DNA of 64,000 nucleotides from Luteolibacter sp. Y139 (GCF_038066715.1 NZ_JBBUKT010000008.1:248001-312000), one strand, 5' to 3'; positions 9,801-18,382 are shown, numbered from the stretch's first letter. Program-made: numbers and translations. The notes: a model not told the origin generated them from the sequence alone.

Positions 9801-12800
9801 GTCCCGCGCAGCGTCTGCGTGAACAGGATCGTCTCCTGCTCCGGCGTCGGCGCTTCCAGTTCCCAGCGCTGCTTGAGTTCAGCCGCGATCCGCTCCCGCA
9901 CCTCCGGCATCGCCTGCGAAAGCAGCGCCTTCTCCGCCGCATTCAGACGCTGCCACGCATAGGGCCGCAGGTGCTTGGAAAGATCCCGCCCGAGCAGGAT
10001 GTCATCGATCACCGTCGGCTCGCGTTTCTCGGCCAGCATCGGCTTCACATACTTGGTGAAGAAGTCCGGATCCTTCCTCGCAAGGAACAGATGCAGCTCA
10101 TGGCAAGCATGCTCGGAAAGGAAGGCCAGCTTCCGCTTCTCATCCAGCGATGGCCAGTCGAGCAGCGGCAGGAAGTCATTCAGCCGCGCATCGCCCGTCG
10201 CGCCTACCAGGAATTGATGCGCCTCCGCCAGCGTCGTGAACGCCCGCCAGTCGGCATCGATCACGCTCTCGATGCTCGCCTCCGCACCCTTCGCCAAGGC
10301 CGCCGCGCGTCGCGTCCCCACATGATACTTCTGCGCATCCAGCGGCCGCGAAAGCCGGCGATCCCGCAGCGGCGTGTCCGTCGCCTTCAGCGGCACCACC
10401 AGATGATGCCGTCCCGCCGGATCAGCCGCCACGATGTCGACCACTTGGCAATTCGAGAAATCCGCCGCAGGCACCTGCACCATCCCATTCGCACCCACTT
10501 CCAGGTCATATCGCAGCACCGAAGGAGCCGCGAGGAAGTCGATGCTCGGCCCGCCATCTTCGCCGGTCTTTCGCGACTCGGGAGCGGGAGGCGCAGGCTT
10601 GAAACTCCGTCCACCCGCGCCGCTTCCCGTCCCGCGGCCTCCGCCCCCGGACTTTGGATCTTGGCGCGTCTGCGTGAGATCGTCCTCGCTCCAGCGATTC
10701 ACCAGCAGTCCGGGACGCGGCAACATCGAACCGGGGAAAGTCTTCGCCGCACGTCGATCGAGGATGTAGCGCATCTCATCCCCGAGCCGGCTTTCTTCTT
10801 GAAACGCCAGACCCGTGAAGCCCGGCTGCAACGCATTCGGCATCGGCGGAGTGAAAGGCTGCAGCGCCTCGCCCGAATCCCACGAGTGCAGGAAGCGGCT
10901 GCCCAGCAGTGAGACCCGCGTGCCCGGCGTCGCACCTTCGATTCGCACCACCAGTGAGCCCGCCTCTTCCGTTGCCGCCGCGATGAAAGGCAGCGAGGGT
11001 AAGGAGCGCGGCAGCAAGCGGGTAGGGGACACCAGCAGCCCATCGCGATCCACTCCGCCCGAGACCCGCACGGCGATCGCGTGGCCATCTAGCCGGAGCG
11101 CGTAGTCACCAGCCGCCAGCCCGCGGGCCACCAGTCGGCGATTCTCCACTGCCAGCTTGTCGAAATGATCGCGGAGGATGACGCCCTCGCGCTTCTCTAA
11201 CAAACTCACCCGCGCATGCTCCGGTGCCGCCATGAAGCGCACCAGCGGCAGCCGGATTTCATCGCGAGTGGACAGCTGGATCTCCTCCGGCAGGTCCATC
11301 CATCCGCCATCCTCATCCGGGAAATAACCGGCCGGAGCGATGTCCGGACCGGTCACGCGGACTTCGGCGATATCGGCCAGCTTGCCAAGCGCCACCCGGC
11401 CCCGGTCATCGCTGCGCAGCGCCAGCTTGATCGTTTCGAGATGATTCCGGTGCTTGAACTCGAAATTGAGCGGCCGCGAGGCCAGCGGCTCACCATTCCG
11501 CCCGCGCAGCTCCACGCGATGGCCGTCCGTATCCCGCGTGAAGAAAGCAGCAGCAATGCGCCCCGTGCCGAGGATCCCGTTCATCGCATAGCTGTGCTCG
11601 GCCGTCAGCGGAATCGGGTCCGCTCCGTCGCGCGGCGTGACCGTGCCGGTCAGCCGCAGCTTCAGCGATGTCGCATCCGCCGGCACCTGGAAGGGCACGA
11701 ACATCTTCGGCGTGAGCTTCAGGTCCCCACCGATCACCCGCTCGGTGGTGATGCCGCCATTCAAGGTCGCGATCAAAGTCAGCGATGGTTTCTCGATCCA
11801 CTCCAGCGGCAACTCATAGCCATGGCTGGTCAATTGCAGCCGCACGAAAAGATTCGCCTGCTGGTCGGCGAGCAGTTGCTCGCGATCCAGGTGAAAGCGC
11901 GCCTGAAGTGCGATGTGTTCGCGTCGCGGTTCCAGATCCAGCGGCACCGCGAGCTTGCCACGACGGACCAATCCACTGTCCCGAGCATCATCCGTGCGAT
12001 CGGGAATCAGGATCCGGCCGTCCGCGCCCGCGGTGAAGGTCTCGCTCCCCAGCGAAATCGTCGCGTCCTTGAGCAGCGCCCCGTCTTCATTGAAGACCCG
12101 CACGCTTTGTCCCCGCGCCTGTCGCTCGACGTAGGGAATGAGCCGGCCCTTTCTAACAAGCGCCCGCGATGACACCCCGCGAGACACGCATTCCACGATC
12201 CACGCGCCCGGACCGGCCAACTCCGGCAGATCTAGTAGTTCCCGATGAACCACCAGCGGCGGCTGTTGGAAAGTGATCCGCTTCTCGTGGTGCGGCACCA
12301 GCCCCTCCAGATCCAGATCCACCGGCGGCTCCTTGCCTTCACGCTCCATCCACGCCGGCAGATCCAGCTCGAAGATCCGCACCAGCAGCTCCGGCGTGTA
12401 TTTCAGATCCAGCGGCAGCTTCACCGCGGCATCCGCTGGCAGCGTGATCGGCTGACCGGGTGCGAAGGAAATGCGCGTCTCCTTCTGCAAGGACTGCACC
12501 TCCGCCGGATCCAGCTCTGCACCCCAGCGCACCGGATCCGCCCCGGCCAGCAGCTTGGCGCGTGCCTGCAAGCGACGCAGCACCTTCTGCTCGATCAGAT
12601 CCTTGAAGGCATCCGGCGTATCGGCAGTCGCCAGGAAGTGCTGGAGGTAGGCCTCGATCAACTCGAGGTCGTCGCCGATCGGCGGACAGGCCGTGGCGGC
12701 TTCGTAGTCGTGGCTCGCATCGATGCGCGGATTGGCCACGAAGTTCTCCGTGACCTTCAGCAGGGGATGGCTCGCCCGCGGCAGCTTCAGATACGCGAGG

Positions 12801-13720
12801 AAGTCGTCCAGCGGCAGCTGCCCAAGTTCCCGCTGCAGCCGCAGGTGATGGAACAGCACGTGGGCCTTCAACGAATTGAGTGCCGGCGGCGCATTCTTCA
12901 GGAAATCGCGGCAAGCGGCGAGATGGGCAGCGTGCGCGGCACGATCGAGCTCGAAGTTCGTCTCGCTCCCCGGCAGCAGCGTGACAAGGCAGCGGACCAC
13001 GAAGTCCTCATTGGCCTGCAGGGTGGGAATGGCGACCAGCAGCTGCTCCAATTGCCCACGGGTCAGCAGTTCATGGATCTTCGCCGACCCGAACCTCGGA
13101 GGATGATCCAGCGCCAGCACCTTCACGATCAGCGGCACCACCGCCGGGTGATCCGCACGAGTTAGCCTCTCGTTGAAGTAGCGTAGCTTCGCCTCGTCGA
13201 AGGTATCCAGCCGGTCGAGCTCCGAAAACAAGCGCTCCTCGGAGAAGCCGCGATAGCCCGAGTTGTTAGAGCGATCATTGGCCGCGGTCTCGAAGGCTTG
13301 CGCGGAGACCAGCGCCGGATCCAGCCGGTCCGGCAGCTTCGCATCCGCACGGGCATCGGGCTTCGCGTCGTCGAACTTCAGATCGAGCAGCCGCACCAGC
13401 GAATCGATCGTCTTCTTCGGCGTCGCATCATAGCGCAGCAGCAGCTCGCGCGTCTCAAGCGTCTGGAAGCCATCATCGGACACCGGGTTTTCCTTCCGTC
13501 CCGACTCCGCCTTCCACGCATCCATCGTCCGCCGGAAATCATTCGCCCGGCCCGCGAGCTGATGATTCAGCGCTTGGTAGAAAAACCAGTCGCGCGTCTG
13601 CGGCACCAGCCGGGTCAGCGCGGAGTCGCGAGTGGCCGGATCGGCGAAGGCTTCCTTGAATTCCAGATCGGCGGCAGCGAGGGGAAGCGCGAGTAGCAGG
13701 GAAATGAGGATTTTGCGCAT
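6860..13720 (-). CDS. Giant exported protein with STN/secretin-like domain
   Basis: 2286 residues from the ATG at 13720, chosen because MRKILISLLLALPLAAA is a clear signal peptide. The first ~1200 residues are alpha/beta with stretches that look like repeated beta-sandwich domains (for example around 4.5 kb downstream, LRGRNGEPLASRPLNFEF and LVVRIEGATPGTRVSLLG). Residues ~1345-1450 contain an STN-like segment (VDFLRSRAAKYD, LRNVPLGEALRYVCEKT, YKVDDYAVTI), as in secretin and TonB-receptor N-termini. A Gly-rich linker and further beta domains follow. The layout recalls alpha-2-macroglobulin-like surface proteins, but no GCxEQ thioester motif was found. Function unknown; a periplasmic or surface role is likely. 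Confidence 0.8.
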   Translation of the reverse strand: MRKILISLLLALPLAAADLEFKEAFADPATRDSALTRLVPQTRDWFFYQALNHQLAGRANDFRRTMDAWKAESGRKENPVSDDGFQTLETRELLLRYDATPKKTIDSLVRLLDLKFDDAKPDARADAKLPDRLDPALVSAQAFETAANDRSNNSGYRGFSEERLFSELDRLDTFDEAKLRYFNERLTRADHPAVVPLIVKVLALDHPPRFGSAKIHELLTRGQLEQLLVAIPTLQANEDFVVRCLVTLLPGSETNFELDRAAHAAHLAACRDFLKNAPPALNSLKAHVLFHHLRLQRELGQLPLDDFLAYLKLPRASHPLLKVTENFVANPRIDASHDYEAATACPPIGDDLELIEAYLQHFLATADTPDAFKDLIEQKVLRRLQARAKLLAGADPVRWGAELDPAEVQSLQKETRISFAPGQPITLPADAAVKLPLDLKYTPELLVRIFELDLPAWMEREGKEPPVDLDLEGLVPHHEKRITFQQPPLVVHRELLDLPELAGPGAWIVECVSRGVSSRALVRKGRLIPYVERQARGQSVRVFNEDGALLKDATISLGSETFTAGADGRILIPDRTDDARDSGLVRRGKLAVPLDLEPRREHIALQARFHLDREQLLADQQANLFVRLQLTSHGYELPLEWIEKPSLTLIATLNGGITTERVIGGDLKLTPKMFVPFQVPADATSLKLRLTGTVTPRDGADPIPLTAEHSYAMNGILGTGRIAAAFFTRDTDGHRVELRGRNGEPLASRPLNFEFKHRNHLETIKLALRSDDRGRVALGKLADIAEVRVTGPDIAPAGYFPDEDGGWMDLPEEIQLSTRDEIRLPLVRFMAAPEHARVSLLEKREGVILRDHFDKLAVENRRLVARGLAAGDYALRLDGHAIAVRVSGGVDRDGLLVSPTRLLPRSLPSLPFIAAATEEAGSLVVRIEGATPGTRVSLLGSRFLHSWDSGEALQPFTPPMPNALQPGFTGLAFQEESRLGDEMRYILDRRAAKTFPGSMLPRPGLLVNRWSEDDLTQTRQDPKSGGGGRGTGSGAGGRSFKPAPPAPESRKTGEDGGPSIDFLAAPSVLRYDLEVGANGMVQVPAADFSNCQVVDIVAADPAGRHHLVVPLKATDTPLRDRRLSRPLDAQKYHVGTRRAAALAKGAEASIESVIDADWRAFTTLAEAHQFLVGATGDARLNDFLPLLDWPSLDEKRKLAFLSEHACHELHLFLARKDPDFFTKYVKPMLAEKREPTVIDDILLGRDLSKHLRPYAWQRLNAAEKALLSQAMPEVRERIAAELKQRWELEAPTPEQETILFTQTLRGTDLATQDSLGLARNEILTGGLTGAAKTSGANYLFQKLQTIIIPAIDFDDTSVAEAVDFLRSRAAKYDTTESDPSKKGVNFVIRRPRGEVNADPGVLIIDQLNLRNVPLGEALRYVCEKTHLRYKVDDYAVTINAATEVGEDLLNHTFTIPPDFVTILGGGVDSGATDPFAEPGSEDRPELRPRVSIGDLLKERGVAEAPGASARIVGNKLIVRNTPTNIDMIDSLVNSTVGGGNRAGDAGIDPFAAGAGALEGVAELPNSVGGSGGGVLADPFSAPRSRPSWSSERDQTRLWFESNYYKYRGPTGEPFIPLNRFWLDLAAWDGKGGFLSPHFNACTHNANEALFCLAMLDLPFKAERPETKVDGSTLRVKAREPMLLFYKDTRETQKVAPDAPVLVRQTFHRLDDRFRTVEGRQIENSITGEFIAGVPYGASLVVTNPEGVGRRVDVLSQIPAGAIPLDGQPSTLTSTHELQPYGVLNLRLAFYFPAAGEFAMYPLQVSEADNVLARTATRTLKVVAEAPPADANSWPALASDGTDDAVLERLKTANLKTIDLKLIRWRLRNADFFRKAAPILHERLFYSKDVASFGFLHDSLPAIRDYLENLLPIYEGSGGVLPMPPGADYVPSPEFGDWLDSPLLEIRPVIHRDWETLEFDPLVNPRAHRFADKERLTHEEAAQHYEKFLEVLSWKPALSDDDKLALTAHLLMQDRIEEALARFNEIDATKLEAKLAYDYLKAVVHFHRGEPEEARAIAMRRNVLPPGLWKSRFEAILTQADEIVALKVPRPVEAERPKEEAPSLDLALAADGKLLVKQHRLDKTMLQLFSVDLEVMFSKDPFLTGEGAALPAIRANESREVALLGEQTEVELPEAFRRGNVLVAAQSEKTKVLRVLDSRALETVRQPLERTIQVFDSASRLPLPQTYVKVYVQGPNGEAVFHKDGYTDLRGKFDYLSHTGSELGEIRKVAVLVSHPEKGARIESFDL

Positions 13721-13756
13721 GCTCGAGATATAGGAGAGCCACGCGGGGAAGGTCCA

Positions 13757-13785
13757 CACTGGGAGCGCGGAATTTATTCCGCCCG
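13757..13785. repeat. REP-like palindrome, copy 2
   Basis: Same CACTGGGAGCGCGG lead as copy 1, with stem GCGGAAT / TT / ATTCCGC. Compared with copy 1, a G:C pair has become A:T on both arms, so pairing is kept. Confidence 0.7.
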
Positions 13786-13860
13786 AAGCCACGGGCGCTG
13801 CCACCTCCATCCTCGGCTCCCGCCGAATCGGGGGCTTTCCTTAAAATCCCATTTCAGAGA

Positions 13861-13945
13861 ACAATGAAACGAGCGAAACGAGCAAAAGGAATAGGGGAGG
13901 GCGGAACCTCTGCCTTTCTTTCGTTCGTTTCGCTCGTTTCGTTGT
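13861..13945. repeat. 23-bp inverted repeat built of GAAACGAGC units
   Basis: The left arm (13861-13883) and right arm (13923-13945) are reverse complements at 21 of 23 positions, and both differences allow G-T pairing. Each arm contains tandem (G)AAACGAGC units. It sits in the 340-base gap between the giant gene's upstream side and rpsI, which otherwise holds copy 2 of the REP-like palindrome and the rpsI terminator. No coding frame is convincing here. Confidence 0.65.
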
Positions 13946-14011
13946 CATCCGCTCAGAACTCCGACAGCCCACCACCTCCTACGGAATGACTTCCTCTCTC
14001 CCGGCAGACAC

Positions 14012-14046
14012 GAAAAAGCCGCATCCCTCTCGGAATGCGGCTTTCG
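14012..14046 (-). terminator. Terminator of the rplM-rpsI operon
   Basis: Read on the - strand, a stem of AAAGCCGCAT with ATGCGGCTTT closes a short loop and continues into T residues, starting 16 bases after the rpsI stop. Confidence 0.85.
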
Positions 14047-14061
14047 TAAACTCGGTAGCGA

Positions 14062-14457
14062 TTAGCGCTTGGAGAACTGGAAGCGCTTGCGGGCGCCGGG
14101 GCGGCCTGGCTTCTTACGTTCCTTCATGCGCGGGTCGCGGCGAAGCAGGCCGTGCGGCTTGATCACCTTGCGCAGCTCGGCGTCGAAGATGGTCAGCGCG
14201 CGGGCCACCGCGAGGCGGATGGCGCCGGCTTGGCCGTGGGTGCCACCGCCGGCAGCGGAGACGACCACGTCGAACTTGTTCAGCAGGTTTGCATGCTGGA
14301 ACGGGGCCAGCACGGTGTTCTGCAGGGGCAGCGTCGGCAGGTATTCCTCGAAGGAACGACCGTTGATGACGATTTGGCCGGTGCCTTCGGTGAGGCGGAC
14401 GCGGGCAACGGCGTTCTTACGACGGCCGGTGGCGCTGAGGTTCTTGGCTTCGCTCAT
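14062..14457 (-). CDS. rpsI: 30S ribosomal protein S9
   Basis: 131 residues, full length for S9. Typical S9 features are present: ATGRRKNAVARVRL at the N-terminus, the central GGGTHGQAGAIRLAVARAL, LRRDPRMKERKKPGRPGARK, and the C-terminal FQFSKR whose Lys-Arg reaches the P-site tRNA. It lies 22 bases after rplM, as in most bacteria, and the pair ends at a terminator. Confidence 0.98.
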   Translation of the reverse strand: MSEAKNLSATGRRKNAVARVRLTEGTGQIVINGRSFEEYLPTLPLQNTVLAPFQHANLLNKFDVVVSAAGGGTHGQAGAIRLAVARALTIFDAELRKVIKPHGLLRRDPRMKERKKPGRPGARKRFQFSKR

Positions 14458-14479
14458 TTCAAAAAGAGGTCAGTGGGGT

Positions 14480-14911
14480 TCAGGCGATTTCGTAGGCCTG
14501 CGGCTGCTGGGCTTCGTGCGGGTGCTCGGCACCGGCGTACACCTTCAGCTTGCCGTATTGCTGGCGACCGAGGCGGTTCTTCGGGATCATGCCCCAGACC
14601 GCGTTCTCGACGAGCAGCACCGGGCGGCGCTTGCGCACCATGCGCGGGGTTTCCACCTTCTTGCCGCCGACGTAGCCGGTGAAGCGGGTGTAGATCTTGT
14701 CGTTTTCCTTGGTGCCGGAAAGGGCAACCTGGTCAGCATTGATCACGATGACGAAGTCACCGGTGTCAATGTGCGGGGTGAAAGTCGGCTTGTGCTTGCC
14801 ACGCAGGAGGCGGGCGGCCTCCACGGCCACCTGGCCCAGGATTTTGTCCTTGGCATCGATCACATGCCACTTGCGCTCGATGTCGGTCGGCTTGGCGGAA
14901 AACGTCTTCAT
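14480..14911 (-). CDS. rplM: 50S ribosomal protein L13
   Basis: 143 residues, the usual length. Recognisable L13 elements are [73 protein letters not shown] and a C-terminal [11 protein letters not shown]. It is the first gene of the rplM-rpsI operon, with a sigma70-like promoter about 70-95 bases upstream. Confidence 0.98.
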   Translation of the reverse strand: MKTFSAKPTDIERKWHVIDAKDKILGQVAVEAARLLRGKHKPTFTPHIDTGDFVIVINADQVALSGTKENDKIYTRFTGYVGGKKVETPRMVRKRRPVLLVENAVWGMIPKNRLGRQQYGKLKVYAGAEHPHEAQQPQAYEIA

Positions 14912-14977
14912 TGAATTGGAACTGAAAGGTGCCTGTCAGCGACGGGACGGTGCACGTCTCGCGGCGAAGGGGCGCGC

Positions 14978-15006
14978 AAGCTAGGGATCGCCACTAGGGG
15001 TGTCAA
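14978..15006 (-). promoter_or_regulatory. Probable promoter of rplM-rpsI
   Basis: On the - strand, a perfect TTGACA (15006-15001), a 17-base spacer and TAGCTT (14983-14978). This would give a leader of about 60 bases before the rplM start. Sequence match only. Confidence 0.55.
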
Positions 15007-15082
15007 TCGGAAATCCGCCGGAACTTTTCGTCCCGCAGACGCGCGAATTCAAACCCCTCTGCCGCTACCCTGTCGAGAGGGC

Positions 15083-16729
15083 ATGCAAGGTGCTTGGCAG
15101 ATTGCAGCGCCAGCCCTTTCTTTACTTGTGACGGACTCCCTCTCCCTCCAACATCCGGCCATCCTGACCCCCATGGTAGAGCAACTCACCGTCCAGCCGT
15201 TTTTCGATGTCCTCGGGCAGGCCTGCGCTCCCCACGCTCCGGGAGTCAATGCAGCCGCCACCGCCCGCTTGGAGCGCGTCCTCAAGTCCCCGGTTGATGC
15301 TCCCGGCCGCGGCATCCTCCTCCGCGCGCCCCGCGCCGGCTTCGGGAAATCCCACCTGCTCGGCTACGTCCAGCAGCGCCTCGGCACCACCCACGAATTC
15401 CTTCCCATCCACCCGCTCGAGGGCTCGCGCGTCGATGCCTCCGGCGCCATCGAGGCCGCCCTGCGCCGCCTGACCCGGCCGCTGCCAGCGGGTGGGGGAC
15501 TCACCTCGCTCGATCTCCAGGCCCGCCGCCTCTTCTCGATGGCCCTCCAGCCGCTGGTCACCTCGGGCGAGGTCCCGTGCCAAGACCGCGAGGCCGCCCT
15601 GACCGCCCTGCGCCAGCGCCCGGTGGAAACCTTCGACTTCCACCACTCCCAAGCCGTCACCGCCCATTGGACCAAGGAAAACTTCGAAGTCCTCGGCCCG
15701 CGCCTCGCCCTCGAGCTGAGCCGCCGCACCGGCACCGCGCTGAATGAGTCCTCCTTCTGGCTGGCCTCGCTGTTCCGCTTCGCCGTCGCCACCCCGGAGC
15801 ACCCGGGCCGCACCGGCATGATCATCCAGTCCGCGACCTCCGAGGCCGGCGTGGAACGTTTCGCCGCCCTGCTCGCCATGCTTTCCCTGATCGGCCGCGT
15901 CGTCATCGTCGCCGATGATCTGGAAGGCCTCCACGCCGACCGCGCCGCCGCCCTCCGCTTCGCCAGCTTCCTCGCCAGCGTCCGGCAAGAGGCCCCGCGC
16001 GTGGATGCCATCGTCTCTCTCAATGACGATGTCTGGCAAAGCGCCTTCGAGCCCGCCCTCAGCGGCGGCCTCCAGGATCGCCTGGGAGAGGTGGAGGTCC
16101 GCCTCGAGCCGCTCGATGAGCAGGCCCTGATTTCCCTCCTCGAAGCCCGCACCCCCGGCCGCGCCAGCTCCCTGCGCCACCGCCTCGGCCTTTTCCCCGC
16201 CGAATTCTACGCCCGCCGCATTCTGCGAAAGGTCGCCGAGATGGACGAAGAAGCCGGCTACATCGAGGCCCCCGCCCCGGAGCCGACCCCAGCCCCCGTC
16301 GCTGCAGCAATCCCCGCCGCCGCCGTCGCTGCCCCTGCGCCCCAACCGGCACCTGCACCGGTTCCGGAAGCCACACCTGCGCCAGCACCCACTCCAGCTT
16401 CAACTCCCTTCAGCGAACCACCCGCGGCAGTCGCAGCCCCCGCACCCGTTCCACCAGCGGAGCCCGTCTTAGAGAGACCTGCGGCCCCCGACCTCGTCGA
16501 GCCCCACGCCTTGGACCTGGAGCCCGAGCTCCGCCCCGTATCTTCGCCTGTCGCCTCGCCCTTCGCCGAAGCCGCACCACCACCACTCGCGAAGCACGAA
16601 TTCGAAGCCGAAGTCATTTCCGAATCCAAGCCCGCCGCCGAGCAGGAACAAGAGCCTGTCGCAGCCACTGGCGGTGATCGCATCGATGACCTCCTCCGCC
16701 AATTCCGCGAACGCTACGGCCGCGAGTGA
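15083..16729 (+). CDS. P-loop ATPase-like protein with Pro/Ala-rich tail
   Basis: 548 residues from ATG 15083, or 518 from ATG 15173 (MVEQLTVQPFFDVL), which may be the true start because homology-like sequence begins there. LLRAPRAGFGKSHLL resembles a Walker A loop and VVIVADDLEGLH a Walker B strand, in AAA/KAP-like order, followed by VDAIVSLNDDVW (sensor-like). After residue ~395 a long linker of Pro, Ala and Glu leads to a short C-terminal helix (IDDLLRQFRERYG). This fits an NTPase tethered to a partner by a flexible tail. Role unknown; the tRNA-Asn gene follows. Confidence 0.6.
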   Translation: MQGAWQIAAPALSLLVTDSLSLQHPAILTPMVEQLTVQPFFDVLGQACAPHAPGVNAAATARLERVLKSPVDAPGRGILLRAPRAGFGKSHLLGYVQQRLGTTHEFLPIHPLEGSRVDASGAIEAALRRLTRPLPAGGGLTSLDLQARRLFSMALQPLVTSGEVPCQDREAALTALRQRPVETFDFHHSQAVTAHWTKENFEVLGPRLALELSRRTGTALNESSFWLASLFRFAVATPEHPGRTGMIIQSATSEAGVERFAALLAMLSLIGRVVIVADDLEGLHADRAAALRFASFLASVRQEAPRVDAIVSLNDDVWQSAFEPALSGGLQDRLGEVEVRLEPLDEQALISLLEARTPGRASSLRHRLGLFPAEFYARRILRKVAEMDEEAGYIEAPAPEPTPAPVAAAIPAAAVAAPAPQPAPAPVPEATPAPAPTPASTPFSEPPAAVAAPAPVPPAEPVLERPAAPDLVEPHALDLEPELRPVSSPVASPFAEAAPPPLAKHEFEAEVISESKPAAEQEQEPVAATGGDRIDDLLRQFRERYGRE

Positions 16730-16842
16730 GCAGGGGAAGCACACGAAAAAATTGCTGAAGAAACCTTCGATTTTTCCCTTGCCAGTTCGTAGGTCGTCGT
16801 CCCATCTTCCGCCCGCCCCGGTTCCCGGGGTTGGTTCTCAAA

Positions 16843-16917
16843 TCCGGCGTAGCTCAGCGGTAGAGCGGGTGGCTGTTAACCACTAGGTCGTAGGTTCGAT
16901 CCCTACCGCCGGAGCCA
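16843..16917 (+). tRNA. tRNA-Asn (GTT), prophage integration site
   Basis: All four arms fold: acceptor TCCGGCG/CGCCGGA, D stem GCTC/GAGC, anticodon stem GGTGG/CCACT with loop CTGTTAA (anticodon GTT), T stem GTAGG/CCTAC. CCA is encoded. The 3' part (16895-16917) is duplicated at the far end of the prophage, so integration keeps the tRNA intact. Confidence 0.97.
16895..16917. repeat. attL
   Basis: 23 bases covering the T-loop side, the acceptor 3' strand and CCA of tRNA-Asn. They match 57773-57795 exactly. With one mismatch the match extends five bases further left (GTAG shared). Confidence 0.93.
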
Positions 16918-16983
16918 TAAAATCAACGACTTACGTTGATTGTTCCGATTCTGATCCGATAGAATCGACATTGTGCGCCAGGC

Positions 16984-17283
16984 TCACTGCTGCCTGTTTT
17001 GCTCCACCTCAATCGAGATGAGCACCACCGCGTAGGACTTCGCGCGGATGAACCAACGAGTCCCGAAACTGTAGGGCATGCCGCCGTATTTCTGAAGCAT
17101 CCTCACCATCGCCCTCTCCTTCAACCCATGCCGCTCGCCGATCTCAGCCACCGGGATTTCTTCAATAGGGCTGATGGTTACGGCTGCCTTGCTGGCTGCT
17201 TCGATCATTGGCCCGAGATGTTGGTCCAAGATGTGCCAGCGATCAGCTGGAGGGAAGTGAGCGAACTTCATCCGCTTTGACAT
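16984..17283 (-). CDS. Small phage protein with HTH-like segment next to attL
   Basis: 99 residues from the ATG at 17283; the frame stays open for another 460 bases upstream, but that part is Arg/Pro-rich and overlaps a repeated non-coding element. The segment IPVAEIGERHGLKERAMVRMLQKYGG, followed by a short aromatic strand (YSFGTRWFI), looks like a helix-turn-helix with a wing. That would suit an excisionase or other small DNA-binding protein at this attL-proximal position. No family could be named. Confidence 0.5.
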   Translation of the reverse strand: MSKRMKFAHFPPADRWHILDQHLGPMIEAASKAAVTISPIEEIPVAEIGERHGLKERAMVRMLQKYGGMPYSFGTRWFIRAKSYAVVLISIEVEQNRQQ

Positions 17284-17614
17284 ACACCATATGGGCTCGG
17301 TGTGGCAAATCTGCGGGGCGAACTTTCCACCTGTCCCGACTTCGCATCGTCCTTGTCGCCCAAATGGGAGAGGTGAGGGCACTCTCACCGCTTGGATGGA
17401 GTGCCCAGCCCGCTGCTGCCGCCGTCTGGGTTTTGGGTTTGGGGCGGTCGGAGGCAGTGCGCGCCAGATCCCTGAGGTAGCCAAGATGCTACTCAGACCG
17501 GCTCCGGTCGCAAACGACTTTTGCCTGCACCTGCTACCCTGGGGCTTGACCGCCATGACTTCGTGAGTATTTCGGTGACGACGTCCTGACGTCTTGCTCA
17601 AGGGAACGACCGTG

Positions 17615-17698
17615 ATCCCACCGTGCGGCCCGAGAGACCGATCTGAGGTAACATAAGGCGCTCGCTGCCGGTCGGGCGTAGTAACGGGGGAACCGGCA
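17615..17698. repeat. Prophage non-coding repeat, copy A
   Basis: An 84-base element shared with 43323-43407: both begin ATCCCACCGTG(C/T)GGCCCGAG, have ~44 divergent bases, and end GGGCG..(A/G)TAACGG(A/G)GGA(A/G)CCGGCA. Copy A lies 43 bases upstream of the winged-helix gene at 17742. The remaining gap 17284-17614 shows no convincing gene. Confidence 0.55.
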
Positions 17699-17741
17699 TC
17701 CAGCCTTCTCCATCTGGTGAGGGCTACCTCCTCCCGGAACA

Positions 17742-18017
17742 ATGCCTAAAAAGAAACTTGGACACCTTCAGCGATCCGTTCTCCAGCTAGCCCGAAGAAA
17801 TGAAGGGTATGTTTGGGCAGATCTTATTTATCAGGAGCTCTTCGGCCGTGCGCCCAAGGCGGGGCATGGAATGCGCGATCCTATTGACGGTACCACTCGG
17901 AACTCCGTTTCACGCACACTTTTATCGTTAGAGAAGCGGGGGTTGCTAGTACCCGCACCGGATGTGCGAGGCTTCAAACTGAGCGATAATGGCCAGGACC
18001 GAGCCGCTGCATCGTAA
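17742..18017 (+). CDS. Small winged-helix DNA-binding protein
   Basis: 91 residues. After a basic start (MPKKKLG), the helices LQRSVLQLARRNEGYVWADLIYQELFG and TRNSVSRTLLSLEKRGLL, then LVPAP..RGFKLSDNG, give the helix-helix-recognition helix-wing order of winged-helix regulators. The S-R-T-L-L-S-L-E-K-R-G-L-L string is typical of the recognition helix and wing start. A role in controlling the adjacent early left end or the packaging genes is possible. AT content is higher than in the neighbours. Confidence 0.55.
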   Translation: MPKKKLGHLQRSVLQLARRNEGYVWADLIYQELFGRAPKAGHGMRDPIDGTTRNSVSRTLLSLEKRGLLVPAPDVRGFKLSDNGQDRAAAS

Positions 18018-18055
18018 GCCCACGGGACGCACACGACGTTCTGCAACGATGGTTG

Positions 18056-18382
18056 TCAGCCGAAGCGTGCTGTCTTCTTCGAGTGACACGAATGGCAGAG
18101 AGCCTGATGGTTGGCGCGGTCCCACTTGTCCCCTCCGGCGTTGATGGGCTGGATGTGGTCGGTCTGAAACGAGGGGGCCACGGCTCCCGGAGGACCGAAC
18201 GAAACAACCAGGGGGGTGCCATCCACCCACACCTTCACAGCGTCGCAGAAGCAGATTGGATGAGCTCGCAGGTAGCTCCGCGAGTAGCGCTGCCACGCAG
18301 GGTCGTAGGCATTGGCCTGCCTCAGGGACCTGAATGTCCCACCTTTCTTAACTGTTCGCTGGAACGTCGCATTTCGCCTCAT
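18056..18382 (-). CDS. HNH endonuclease
   Basis: 108 residues. The C-terminal half holds the HNH core: TDHIQPINAGGD (first His), W.RANHQALCHSCHSKKT (Asn, His and a CxxC pair with an earlier ICFC). HNH proteins beside terminase genes in HK97-type phages stimulate the packaging nuclease. Here the gene has the expected place next to TerS but is on the opposite strand, which is unusual. Confidence 0.85.
   Translation of the reverse strand: MRRNATFQRTVKKGGTFRSLRQANAYDPAWQRYSRSYLRAHPICFCDAVKVWVDGTPLVVSFGPPGAVAPSFQTDHIQPINAGGDKWDRANHQALCHSCHSKKTARFG

Noticed and set aside
12245-13165. Arg/Gln-rich + strand frame opposite the giant gene
   Set aside because: Composition of an antisense frame; no start context or domain.
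17284-17742. A 153-residue N-terminal extension of the gene at 16984-17283
   Set aside because: The frame is open, but the sequence is Arg/Pro-rich, overlaps the repeated non-coding element and does not look like protein; the inner ATG gives a compact protein.
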